NCBI GenBank assembly: GCA_964628455.1
Contig: CAZVPD010000002.1
Coordinates: 1 to 64,000 of the forward strand
Direction of reading: 5' to 3'
Origin: JAQVWU01 sp964628455
GTDB lineage: Bacteria > Bacillota > Clostridia > Oscillospirales > CAG-272
DNA: 64,000 nt
Of the stretch, positions 26,621 to 35,364 are shown in pieces (within the stretch, counting starts at the first letter, position 1; the number at the start of each line of letters is the position of its first letter). Made by a program: the position numbers and the translations under genes. A model generated the notes under the pieces. It searched no databases, had not been told where the DNA came from, and saw nothing but the letters and a program-made list of their open reading frames with translations.

Positions 26621-28075
26621 ATGTTAAACAAACGTATTGTCCCGCTGATGCTTGCATTTATTATGATGATGTCATTTGCCGTGTCATGTGCCGATGAGAA
26701 GACGGAATCGCCGGTTTCAGCACCGGAAACATCATCAGCACCGGCTGAGGTAACCGAACTTGAGCCCGACCTGCCCGATATCGATCTTGATGCGGAAACA
26801 GTCAATTTTTTAACCGAAGAAAATCCGGGTTACGACTGGTATACCAGCAAGGAAATTTATGCCGAGACACAAAACGGCGAGTTGTTTAACGATGCCGTAT
26901 ATACGCGGAATTTATTGATCGAAGAGCGCTTTAATGTTAAAATCACTCAGTCACGGCTGCAGAATGCGACGGCGGCGGCCAGAAAATCTTTGCTGGCCGG
27001 AGAAACAGAATATGATGTGACTATGCCATACATGAATGTCGCAATATCGCTGCCGCAGGAGGGGCTGCTGCTTGATTTGAATAAAGTTCCGTATCTGACG
27101 CTGGAAAATCCATGGTGGGATCAGCGGGCCAACGAAAACCTGAAGATGAACGGAAAACTTTTCTTCACGACAGGGGACATCAGCATACTCGACAACGAAT
27201 GCACCATGGTCATGTTCTTCAATAAAAAACTGATAGGCGACTACAGCCTCGATAATCCGTATGAACTTGTAAAAAGCAGCAAATGGACGCTTGATAAATT
27301 ATTCGAAATGTCTGCCGGCGTGACAAATGACATAGACGGCGACGGAAAACTCACCCAGAAAGATCTTTGGGGATTATCGTGCGCTTCAAACGCTCCTCAT
27401 TCATTCTTCTTCGCTTCGGGTGAACGTATAGCATCCAACAACAGCGAAGGACAGCTCGAACTTGTTATGAATACGACCCGAGCCGCAACGGTCATCGATA
27501 AGATCATGTCGGTATGCCTCGATCCCTCCGTTTTATCCGATCATACCGGAGGTTCGGGTTTCGATCAGGTCTGCATCATGTTTAACGACAGCCGTGTTTT
27601 GTTTGTGACTTTTGCCCTTGTTGATATCAACGGATTGCGCGATGCCGAGTTTGAATTCGGAATACTTCCTTATCCTCTTTATGACGAAAGTCAGCCGGAA
27701 TACAACTGTCTTATCAGTTCGGGAATCGTACCCGCACTCTCTGTTCCTTATAACTGCACCAAACTCGATGCCGTAGGGATTGTTCTCGAGTCAATGGCCT
27801 ATTATTCGGTCGACACTCTGACTGCAGCTTATTATGACAATGCGCTGAAAACACGCTATATACGCGATGAAGAGTCCGGAGAGATGCTTGACATCATCTT
27901 TGCCACTCGTGTTTATGACCTTGGATTCATCTTTGACTGGGGCGGAGCAGGAAATTTGATCTATAATATGTATATGAAGAAAAACAACAATTTCGCCTCG
28001 GCATTTGCCGGAATACAGGAAAAAGCAGAAGCTGCGATGAATAAAACAATCGAAGCATTCAATTCGATCAGCTGA
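26621..28075 (+). CDS. Extracellular solute-binding lipoprotein of a sugar ABC transporter
   Basis: 484 residues. Lipobox FAVSC (Cys23), then a Ser/Pro/Glu-rich linker and a family-1 type bilobal binding fold (LLIEERFNVKI, YDVTMPYMN, WTLDKLFEMS). A calcium-type loop DIDGDGKLTQKD is followed by LWGL, a feature often seen in clostridial sugar-binding proteins. No permease or ATPase gene is in the window, so partners must lie elsewhere. It is followed 13 bases later by a Gfo/Idh/MocA-like gene, and both probably serve uptake and processing of one glycan. Confidence 0.83.
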   Translation: MLNKRIVPLMLAFIMMMSFAVSCADEKTESPVSAPETSSAPAEVTELEPDLPDIDLDAETVNFLTEENPGYDWYTSKEIYAETQNGELFNDAVYTRNLLIEERFNVKITQSRLQNATAAARKSLLAGETEYDVTMPYMNVAISLPQEGLLLDLNKVPYLTLENPWWDQRANENLKMNGKLFFTTGDISILDNECTMVMFFNKKLIGDYSLDNPYELVKSSKWTLDKLFEMSAGVTNDIDGDGKLTQKDLWGLSCASNAPHSFFFASGERIASNNSEGQLELVMNTTRAATVIDKIMSVCLDPSVLSDHTGGSGFDQVCIMFNDSRVLFVTFALVDINGLRDAEFEFGILPYPLYDESQPEYNCLISSGIVPALSVPYNCTKLDAVGIVLESMAYYSVDTLTAAYYDNALKTRYIRDEESGEMLDIIFATRVYDLGFIFDWGGAGNLIYNMYMKKNNNFASAFAGIQEKAEAAMNKTIEAFNSIS

Positions 28076-28088
28076 AAGGTGCATTTAT

Positions 28089-29282
28089 ATGAATAACAAA
28101 ATTAAAATCGGTGTTTTCGGCGTATGGCGCGGCAATGCATATCTGAACGTGCTGAAAAATCTCGATGAAGTGACCATAACGGCAATTTGCGATAAAAATC
28201 CGGCGCGCATTGCAAATGCACTGGGTAATTGTCCTCCCGGCGTTAAAGTTTTCTCCGATTTTGATGATTTTATCTCAAGCGGACTCGACGCAGTCGTCTT
28301 GTGCAATTATTTTAACGAGCACACGTATTATGCAATGAAGGCGATGGAAAAAGGGATTCATGTGCTGAGTGAAACGACCGCGTCGGCGACGCTGAAAGAA
28401 TGCGTCGATCTCTGCCGTTCGGTGGAAAAAACCGGATGCACCTATGTCCTCGCCGAAAATTATCCTCATATGAAGGGCTGTACCGAACTCAAGCGCATCA
28501 TCGATACGGGTACCATGGGCCGGGTTACTTATGCCGAAGGGGAATATGTTCATCCCATGAGCATCCAGGAAAGCGAAAGTTATGCGCCCGAAAAATACCA
28601 CTGGCGCAAATATACGCCGCGCACCTACTATCTGACACATTCTCTGGCTCCTCTGATGTATATAACGGGAACTTTGCCGAAAAAAATAATCGGCAAAACG
28701 GTATTCAATCCCGAATATGCCGCAGAACGCCGCAGAATGAGCGCTGATGTGGCGGGAGTCATGCTGTGTGAAATGGACAACGGAGCGCTTTTCCGGATCA
28801 CAGGTTCCTGCAGTTTCGGTCCGCACGGAAACTGGTACCGTATCGGATGCATAAACGGCGGTGCGGAAACAGTCCGCGGTTCCGATTCTCAGGTCCGTGT
28901 TGTTTACAACTCATGGACGGTGCCGGACGGATTCGAACAATATAAAGTATATAACGCAGAGTGGGATTTTTCCGAAAATACGGTGCTGGCCGAAAAAGCA
29001 GGTCACGGCGGCGGTGATTTCTGGACCACTTATAATTTCATCCTGTGCCTCCTCGGAAAACAAAAACCTTTTTTCGATGTGTATCGCGCGGCATCCATGA
29101 GCGCCGCTGCCATTCTTGGCTGGTACAGTGTTCTTGACAACAGCCGACAGATGGATATCCCCGATTTCCGCATGGAAGCACAGCGCAGCAGATTCGAAAA
29201 TGACGACAGAACCCCTTATCCTGCGGAGAATAAGCCGGCTACGCTTCCTTGTTCGAGCCGTGAGTGGAATCCCGAATATTAA
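28089..29282 (+). CDS. Gfo/Idh/MocA-fold protein with ETT in place of EKP (GH109-like)
   Basis: 397 residues. The Rossmann N-terminus (IGVFGVWRGNAYL) and general fold fit Gfo/Idh/MocA, but the catalytic EKP is replaced by ETT at 95-97, so the usual lysine is missing. Following blocks, LKECVDLCRSVEKTG, ENYPHM and YYLTHSLAP, resemble the NAD-dependent glycosidase family GH109, where that lysine is also absent. Either a retaining-by-redox glycosidase or a non-classical dehydrogenase is possible. It is in an operon with the sugar-binding lipoprotein and ends at a strong terminator. Confidence 0.75.
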   Translation: MNNKIKIGVFGVWRGNAYLNVLKNLDEVTITAICDKNPARIANALGNCPPGVKVFSDFDDFISSGLDAVVLCNYFNEHTYYAMKAMEKGIHVLSETTASATLKECVDLCRSVEKTGCTYVLAENYPHMKGCTELKRIIDTGTMGRVTYAEGEYVHPMSIQESESYAPEKYHWRKYTPRTYYLTHSLAPLMYITGTLPKKIIGKTVFNPEYAAERRRMSADVAGVMLCEMDNGALFRITGSCSFGPHGNWYRIGCINGGAETVRGSDSQVRVVYNSWTVPDGFEQYKVYNAEWDFSENTVLAEKAGHGGGDFWTTYNFILCLLGKQKPFFDVYRAASMSAAAILGWYSVLDNSRQMDIPDFRMEAQRSRFENDDRTPYPAENKPATLPCSSREWNPEY

Positions 29283-29315
29283 AGTCATACGAGCCCGTGA
29301 CGGGCAATAAAAAAG

Positions 29316-29352
29316 CCCGGGAATGTCCGTATGGACCGTCCCGGGTTTTTTT
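29316..29352. terminator. Terminator between the Gfo-like gene and the second GH36 gene
   Basis: CCCGGGA (29316-29322) pairs with TCCCGGG (29339-29345), followed by seven Ts; the A-run on the left lets it act for the converging GH36 gene too. Confidence 0.85.
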
Positions 29353-29357
29353 ACCGT

Positions 29358-31235
29358 TTAAATTGCGATATATTCTATGACGGCGCTTGAAAATTTTTCA
29401 TCCAGTGTTATTAAGATCCCTTCGGCAAGCTGCTTCCCCGAACAAACCGATTCTTTCCGATTGTAATTTTCGTCTGTCAGAATGACTCTGTAGTTTTTGT
29501 TTTCGTCCATCGCCGACAGAGCGATGGAACGGCTGTGTTCTTCACTGTGACGGCGGCGGAAAACGACCGCAAACCCGTCGTCTCCGAGCTTCAGCTGATA
29601 AGCCGCCCACACCGTTTCATCACAGGTGGTTTCCGTCAGCGCGTAAAAGTCACCGAGCCAATACTTGCGGAGATGAACCAGCTCGCCTGTCGCTTTTATC
29701 GCGGGTATCGGATCGTAATCGTCCTTCATCATATCAAATCCGCAGGCAATACCCATGGTCATGCCGGAACGGAACTCATATGCTTTTTCAAACCAGCTGC
29801 TCGCGAGATGATAGGGCAGGTAGCGCGATAAATGAACGGTTTGATTCTGATGCCATGTGCCGACCGGACGCTCGATTGTATTGGGAGAACAGGCTGTGTC
29901 GCTTCGCCAGCAGGGAACCGAACGGATGCAGGTTTCAAGGTCTATGCGACGTCCGCCGGACGAACAGTTATCGATCATTATATTAGGGAAATGTTCGATA
30001 ATCGCATCCCACATTTTATATAATCCTTCTACAAAACGCATTTCGGTGATCCCTTTGCGTCCCTCCGGGTCATTGTTCTGCCAATAAGGCAGAGGGTCTA
30101 TATTGAAATCCTCGCGATAAATGTCAATGCCGTTATCTGAGATGAATTTTATCAAAGTGTTCGTCAACCATGAGAGCGCTTCGGGATTGCCGAGGTTATA
30201 CAACCTGTTCTCGTTGCTTTCGCCGTAATTCAGCAGCCAGCCGTCCCCGTCGCCGTGAGCCGCATAGATGTCGCTGCCGATGTGAATGCGTTCGGGTTCA
30301 AACCAGATCATGAGTTTCATGTGATTGGCATGAGAAGCGTCGGACAGACTGCGAAGTCCGCCTGAGAATCCGGGTGCGAACGTATAGTTGCCGACACCTG
30401 TGGGAAAACCCTCCCGAAACCATGCGGCATCAAGCCAGAATGTGTTTATATTTCCACCGCATTTCCCGGCATTTCCGATAATTTTCAGCTGACCTTCTTC
30501 GGTGCGGTACAAGGGAGTGTTCCAAAAATAACGGTCAAAATCCTGAACAGAAAGAGGAACATCAAAGTTTTCTCCGAGATATTTTGCCGGACTGTAGTGT
30601 TTCCTTAAAATTCTGCGGAAGTCGTGACGCAGTTTCTGCAGGTTATCACCTGTTAAGATCAGCACGCGGATCGACCGTGCGCTTTCGCCGGGCATCAGGT
30701 AAAAATCGCAATCGGTCTGTCCTGCTTTGAGATGTATTTCACTGCTGCTGCGCCGGATATCGAGATGCCACTGACCTGACCAGCCGATCGCGCAGGCAAT
30801 AATATTTTTGTCGCAGGCAATATCAAAAAAGGGAAAAGCTGTTTCCTGGCTCGGACGGCCGCGCTGAGGCTCGATCGTAACCGCATCGCCGATTCCGATC
30901 TTTTTTTCGAGAGGCATAAAGGATCTGCCGTCGCAGTAATCTCCCTCGAGCCCGCGCCAAACCGTTTCATCCGTTTCAGGACAGGGAACGGTTAAATCCA
31001 TTCCGTTAATCTCAGATATGCGTCCCGAATTTGTTTGTCCGATGTTTTTGAAACGAACGATCCATTCCGATGCCTCAGGAACAACACGGGTAAGCTCAAG
31101 TGTGACTTCAAGGTTGTTTTTTATAACCGTTACATACAAATTCCCATTCTGTATCATGGAAGAGGGTGAAATCCGGTACAGGATTCCGTTATAACGAAAA
31201 CTCGCCGCCGCAGCTGATTTCATATCGATCATCAT
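29358..31235 (-). CDS. Glycoside hydrolase family 36-like (alpha-galactosidase-type) enzyme, second copy
   Basis: 625 residues, cytoplasmic. Barrel motifs: TFWLDAAWF, LMIWFEPERI, the nucleophile strand IYREDFNI with Asp376, and the acid/base loop CSSGGRRIDLE with Asp432, so the GH36 pair of acids looks intact. Clearly related to the enzyme at 3442-5400 but well diverged. It likely hydrolyses alpha-galactoside-like linkages on imported oligosaccharides. The promoter is a perfect consensus. The start has two adjacent ATGs (31235 and 31232); the first is used. Confidence 0.83.
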   Translation of the reverse strand: MMIDMKSAAAASFRYNGILYRISPSSMIQNGNLYVTVIKNNLEVTLELTRVVPEASEWIVRFKNIGQTNSGRISEINGMDLTVPCPETDETVWRGLEGDYCDGRSFMPLEKKIGIGDAVTIEPQRGRPSQETAFPFFDIACDKNIIACAIGWSGQWHLDIRRSSSEIHLKAGQTDCDFYLMPGESARSIRVLILTGDNLQKLRHDFRRILRKHYSPAKYLGENFDVPLSVQDFDRYFWNTPLYRTEEGQLKIIGNAGKCGGNINTFWLDAAWFREGFPTGVGNYTFAPGFSGGLRSLSDASHANHMKLMIWFEPERIHIGSDIYAAHGDGDGWLLNYGESNENRLYNLGNPEALSWLTNTLIKFISDNGIDIYREDFNIDPLPYWQNNDPEGRKGITEMRFVEGLYKMWDAIIEHFPNIMIDNCSSGGRRIDLETCIRSVPCWRSDTACSPNTIERPVGTWHQNQTVHLSRYLPYHLASSWFEKAYEFRSGMTMGIACGFDMMKDDYDPIPAIKATGELVHLRKYWLGDFYALTETTCDETVWAAYQLKLGDDGFAVVFRRRHSEEHSRSIALSAMDENKNYRVILTDENYNRKESVCSGKQLAEGILITLDEKFSSAVIEYIAI

Positions 31236-31289
31236 ATTCTGCCTTTCTTTTTTTATGGAATATTTCCTGTGTTTTTCCGACTCGGAATC

Positions 31290-31318
31290 ATTATAATTTA
31301 TTTTGTTATAAATGTCAA
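31290..31318 (-). promoter_or_regulatory. Perfect-consensus promoter of the second GH36 gene
   Basis: Minus strand TTGACA (31313-31318), 17-base spacer, TATAAT (31290-31295). Its -35 directly abuts the -35 of the divergent SGNH gene promoter. Confidence 0.8.
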
Positions 31319-31347
31319 TCGACAGCAGTGAGAATTTGTGCTATAAT
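31319..31347 (+). promoter_or_regulatory. Promoter of the SGNH hydrolase gene
   Basis: TCGACA (31319-31324), 17-base spacer, TATAAT (31342-31347). The 12 bases across both -35 boxes form TGTC-aatc-GACA, a small dyad. Confidence 0.7.
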
Positions 31348-31375
31348 CATTTCGAAAAGAGGTGCTTATAAGAAC

Positions 31376-31930
31376 ATGAAAAAAGTTATACTTTTAGGAG
31401 ATTCGATCAGACTGAGCTATAACGACCGTGTCAGGCAGCTGCTTGCCGGCCGGGCTGATGTCTGGGGTCCTGCCGACAACTGCCGTTTTGCCAAATACAC
31501 TTTGTGGTGTGTCAACGGCTGGATCAGTGAAGGCGCACAAAATGCGCCCGATGTCATTCACTGGAATAACGGCATATGGGATACTTTCAAAATCAGCGAA
31601 AATCTGCCGGTTTTTACTCCGCTCGATGAATACCTGCATACAATTGAACAGATCCATACGGAATTGAAAAAATTCAATGCTCAAATCCTGTTTGCCACGA
31701 CAACACCCGTAGGTGAAAAATTCACTGCAGACGACAATGCCGTCATAGACCGTTACAACGAAGCGGTGACTCTGCTCATGAGACGTCTGGGTGTGCCTGT
31801 CAACGATTTGAATAAGGTTATAAAAGCCGATATGCAAAGTTATATCGGCGAGGATCTACTTCATCTCAGCGAGGCCGGGGTGGAAGCTGCTGCCCGTCAG
31901 GTGGCTTCTTTTATCGGCAGCTGTTTGTAA
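31376..31930 (+). CDS. SGNH/GDSL-type hydrolase (cytoplasmic acyl esterase)
   Basis: 184 residues. Block I is ILLGDSI with the nucleophile serine, the glycine and asparagine blocks follow (HWNNGIWD), and the C-terminal DLLHLSEAG supplies the Asp-x-x-His pair. No signal peptide. Likely removes acetyl or other acyl groups from a sugar, fitting its divergent pairing with a GH36 gene. An in-frame open extension reaches back to 31166, but it overlaps the divergent promoters; the start at 31376 follows them and has GAGGTG upstream, although at a slightly long spacing. Confidence 0.8.
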   Translation: MKKVILLGDSIRLSYNDRVRQLLAGRADVWGPADNCRFAKYTLWCVNGWISEGAQNAPDVIHWNNGIWDTFKISENLPVFTPLDEYLHTIEQIHTELKKFNAQILFATTTPVGEKFTADDNAVIDRYNEAVTLLMRRLGVPVNDLNKVIKADMQSYIGEDLLHLSEAGVEAAARQVASFIGSCL

Positions 31931-31937
31931 ATTAAAC

Positions 31938-31987
31938 AAGGATACAGGCATCACGGGTATATCGTGTCGCTGTATCCTTCTTTTTTT
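31938..31987. terminator. Bidirectional terminator between the SGNH gene and carB
   Basis: AAGGATACAG (31938-31947) pairs with CTGTATCCTT (31970-31979), followed by T8 after a C. Confidence 0.85.
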
Positions 31988-34900
31988 ATGTTATATCCGC
32001 GTGAAATTCCTGAAGCGATTTTATTTGCGTCTTCGGATGGTTTTTCATTTCGTAAAGCGCGACTGCCGCAGCTTTTGCAGCTGCCATCGTCGTCATATAA
32101 CAGATTTTTTTCCGGATGGCTGATTTACGTATATACGAATCATCGTTTTGTGCCTGAACAGAATGGGGTGCCGGCGTATTGACGACCAATGAAATATTGT
32201 TGTTCATGATATCGTCTGTTATATTCGGTCTGCCCTCAAACAGTTTTTTAATAAAAATGCATTTTACCCCGCCGTCCGTCAGATATTTATAAGTACCGGC
32301 TGTTGCGGTGATCCCAAGGCCCAGTTCTTCGAAAATACGGGCGATCTCAAGAGCTTCGGGTTTATCGGCATCGTTGACGCTGATCAGTACATTGCCGGTA
32401 TCGGGTATCTTAAGCTGGGTCGCTTCCTGCGATTTATAAAAGGCGATTCCGAAAGAATCGCTGATCCCCAGTACTTCACCCGTGGAACGCATTTCGGGAC
32501 CGAGAACGGGATCAACTTCCGGAAACATATTGAAGGGGAATACAGCTTCCTTCACGCCGTAATAGTTGATTTTCCGATTTCGGAGTTCGTCGACGGGAGA
32601 ATCTCCGCCGCAAAATTCATGCATGATTATCCGGGTTGCGATTTTCGCCATCTGTATATTGCATATCTTGGATACAAGCGGAACCGTACGCGAGGCTCTG
32701 GGATTCGCTTCCAGAACATATACGGTATCCTCGGCTATGGCATACTGCATATTCATAAGTCCGCAAACATTAAGACTGTTTGCGATCAGTTCGGTATATC
32801 GGTTGATTGTCGCCATATGCTTTTCGGGAATGTTCAGGGCGGGAATGATACATGCGGAATCACCCGAATGGATACCCGCAAGTTCTATATGCTGCATGAC
32901 CGCAGGAACGAAGGCTTTGCCGTGATCTGCGATCGCATCTGCCTCGGCTTCAATGGCGTTGCTGAGAAAACGGTCGATCAGAATCGGGCGTTCGGGGGTG
33001 ACGCCCGCCGCGTTTTTCATGTAACGGATCAGATTGCTCTCATCGTATACAATTTCCATACCCCGTCCGCCGAGTACATAGGAAGGACGCAGAATCAGCG
33101 GGTATCCGATATCGGTTGCAAGGGTTATCGCTTCTTCCGTTGTTGAAGCCATCCCCGATTCGGGCATCGGAATACCTATCCTGTCCATCATAAATTTAAA
33201 CCTGTCGCGGTCTTCGGCCAGATCTATCGATTCGGGACTTGTCCCCAAAATCCTGCATCCGTTTTTTTCAAGTTCGCGCGCCAGATTCAAAGGTGTTTGT
33301 CCTCCGAACTGCGTGATGATTCCGACAGGTTTTTCACGTTTGTATATGCTTAAAACATCTTCGACCGTAAGGGGTTCAAAATACAGGGTGTCAGACGTGT
33401 CGTAATCCGTGGAAACCGTTTCAGGATTACAGTTGATCATAATGGATTTGTAACCCATTGTACGTAAAGCGAATGCGGCATGCACGCAGCAGTAATCGAA
33501 TTCGATTCCCTGGCCTATCCGGTTCGGTCCGCTGCCGAGAATCATTACTTTTTTGTCTCCGTCATCGGATTTGTAAAATTCCGTTGATTTATTATAAGTG
33601 GAAAAATAATAGGATGCCGGTTCTGCGACACCGCTGACAGGCACCGCCTCCCACGCTTCCTCGATACCGAGTGTGATACGGCGCTGCCGGATTTCTTCCT
33701 CCGGCAGGCTGCGTAATTTCGCGATATACTTATCCGCAAAACCGCTGTGTTTTGCCCGGATCAGCGCCTCGTCGGTCAGTTCGGAAGCTGTCAACGCGTT
33801 CTCTTCGTCAACAAGTTCGAGCATCTGTTCGATGAACCAGCGTTTTATATGAGTAAGTTCAAACAACTGATCGATCGTTGCGCCTTTGCGAAGTGCTTCA
33901 TACATAATAAACTGACGTTCGCTTGACGGATAAACCAGCAGTTTCAGAAGTTCTTCTTTGGTCATGCTGTTATAGTTTTTCACATAACCGAGACCGTAAC
34001 GTCCGTTTTCAAGTGAACGTATTGCTTTTTGAAAGGCTTCTTTATATGTTTTGCCGATGGACATGACTTCGCCGACTGCTTTCATCTGAGTTCCGAGTTT
34101 ATCTTCGGCCTGACTGAATTTATCAAAAGCCCAGCGCGCGAATTTGATAACCACATAATCTCCGCACGGCGTGTATTTGTCAAGGGTACCGTCCCGGTAA
34201 TACGGAATTTCATTGAGGTTTAACCCTACGGCGAGCATTGCCGATATCATGGCGATAGGGAATCCCGTGGCTTTCGATGCGAGCGCCGATGACCGTGATG
34301 TACGGGGATTTATTTCAATGATAATAACGCGTCCCGTGGCGGGATCATGAGCAAACTGTATATTGGTTCCCCCGATGACCTGAATCGCCTCGACAATGGA
34401 ATAGGCATATTTTTGAAGACGTTCCTGCAGTTCCCCGGATATTGTCAGCATCGGTGCGGCGCAGAAGGAATCTCCTGTGTGGACTCCCATCGGATCGATA
34501 TTTTCTATAAAACAGACGGTTACCATATTGTTTTCGGAATCGCGCACAACTTCCAGTTCAAGTTCTTCCCATCCGATCACGGCTTCTTCAACCAGCACCT
34601 GATGGATCAGACTGGCCTGAAGCGCTCTGCCCATCACAGAGACGAGTTCCTCGTGGTTGTAAACAATACCTCCGCCTGTTCCGCCCATAGTATATGCGGG
34701 ACGCAGTACAACGGGGTAACCGAGTTCGATCGCGATCTTTTCGGCATCTTCCAAACTGTAGGCGGGAAAACTGCGGGCCATATCGATGCCCAGTTTTTCC
34801 ATCGTATTTTTAAATTCTATACGGTCTTCGCCGCGTTCGATCGCATCAAGCTGAACACCGATGACTTTAACGCCGTATTTTTCCAGAACACCTGCTTTTG

Positions 34901-35207
34901 CCAGTTCAATGCTTAAATTAAGTCCCGACTGTCCTCCTAAATTCGGTAGAAGAGCATCGGGACGTTCTTTTTCGATAATTTCGGTTAAACGGCTGACATT
35001 CAACGGTTCAATATACGTCACATCCGCCATATCCGTATCGGTCATGATAGTAGCGGGATTGGAATTGACGAGTACGATCTTATAGCCCAGACGGCGAAGC
35101 GCTTTGCATGCCTGTGTGCCGGAATAATCGAATTCACATGCCTGACCGATAATGATCGGTCCGGAGCCAATTATAAGAACTTTTTCGATATCATTTCTTT
35201 TCGGCAT
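31986..35207 (-). CDS. carB: Carbamoyl-phosphate synthase large subunit
   Basis: 1073 residues, full length. Two homologous ATP-grasp synthetase halves: the first starts KVLIIGSGPIIIGQACEFDYSG and the second, near residue 555, KVMILGSGPNRIGQGIEFDY. The C-terminal MGS-like allosteric domain (LGITATAGTYKYL) is present. It makes carbamoyl phosphate for pyrimidines and arginine using ammonia from CarA. No carA lies on either side in this window; the gene has its own promoter and terminator. The conserved start MPKRNDIEKV is preceded by a GGGG-type site. Confidence 0.97.
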   Translation of the reverse strand: MPKRNDIEKVLIIGSGPIIIGQACEFDYSGTQACKALRRLGYKIVLVNSNPATIMTDTDMADVTYIEPLNVSRLTEIIEKERPDALLPNLGGQSGLNLSIELAKAGVLEKYGVKVIGVQLDAIERGEDRIEFKNTMEKLGIDMARSFPAYSLEDAEKIAIELGYPVVLRPAYTMGGTGGGIVYNHEELVSVMGRALQASLIHQVLVEEAVIGWEELELEVVRDSENNMVTVCFIENIDPMGVHTGDSFCAAPMLTISGELQERLQKYAYSIVEAIQVIGGTNIQFAHDPATGRVIIIEINPRTSRSSALASKATGFPIAMISAMLAVGLNLNEIPYYRDGTLDKYTPCGDYVVIKFARWAFDKFSQAEDKLGTQMKAVGEVMSIGKTYKEAFQKAIRSLENGRYGLGYVKNYNSMTKEELLKLLVYPSSERQFIMYEALRKGATIDQLFELTHIKRWFIEQMLELVDEENALTASELTDEALIRAKHSGFADKYIAKLRSLPEEEIRQRRITLGIEEAWEAVPVSGVAEPASYYFSTYNKSTEFYKSDDGDKKVMILGSGPNRIGQGIEFDYCCVHAAFALRTMGYKSIMINCNPETVSTDYDTSDTLYFEPLTVEDVLSIYKREKPVGIITQFGGQTPLNLARELEKNGCRILGTSPESIDLAEDRDRFKFMMDRIGIPMPESGMASTTEEAITLATDIGYPLILRPSYVLGGRGMEIVYDESNLIRYMKNAAGVTPERPILIDRFLSNAIEAEADAIADHGKAFVPAVMQHIELAGIHSGDSACIIPALNIPEKHMATINRYTELIANSLNVCGLMNMQYAIAEDTVYVLEANPRASRTVPLVSKICNIQMAKIATRIIMHEFCGGDSPVDELRNRKINYYGVKEAVFPFNMFPEVDPVLGPEMRSTGEVLGISDSFGIAFYKSQEATQLKIPDTGNVLISVNDADKPEALEIARIFEELGLGITATAGTYKYLTDGGVKCIFIKKLFEGRPNITDDIMNNNISLVVNTPAPHSVQAQNDDSYIRKSAIRKKICYMTTMAAAKAAAVALYEMKNHPKTQIKSLQEFHADIT

Positions 35208-35253
35208 ATTTATTCCCCTCAGATGACATTTTGATTAGTATAACAGAAATATG

Positions 35254-35282
35254 TTTATATTTTATGTGCGGAAAGTTAACAA
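35254..35282 (-). promoter_or_regulatory. Promoter of carB
   Basis: Minus strand TTGTTA (35277-35282), 17-base spacer, TATAAA (35254-35259). I see no PyrR attenuator in the roughly 45-base leader. Confidence 0.5.
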
Positions 35283-35320
35283 TAGAATAAATATTCGGAA
35301 CATCCGGGCAAAACAAAACA

Positions 35321-35340
35321 GCGGAATGCTTATTGTCCGC
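35321..35340 (-). terminator. Weak hairpin after the CE15-like gene
   Basis: GCGGA (35321-35325) pairs with TCCGC (35336-35340); on the minus strand it is followed by a broken T-run. Confidence 0.4.
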
Positions 35341-35364
35341 TTACTTTTTATCCTGGCCGGCGTT

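Noticed and set aside
27337..27372. Dockerin-like calcium loop in the solute-binding lipoprotein
   Set aside because: Only one loop is present, followed by LWGL as in many sugar-binding proteins, so it is a local calcium site and not a cellulosome dockerin.
34347..34916. Long plus-strand open frame opposite carB, and similar ones opposite pyk (39294-40220) and the first GH36 gene (3643-4395)
   Set aside because: Each lies wholly antisense to a well-conserved gene, lacks a ribosome binding site and gives no recognisable domain; they are codon-bias shadows.
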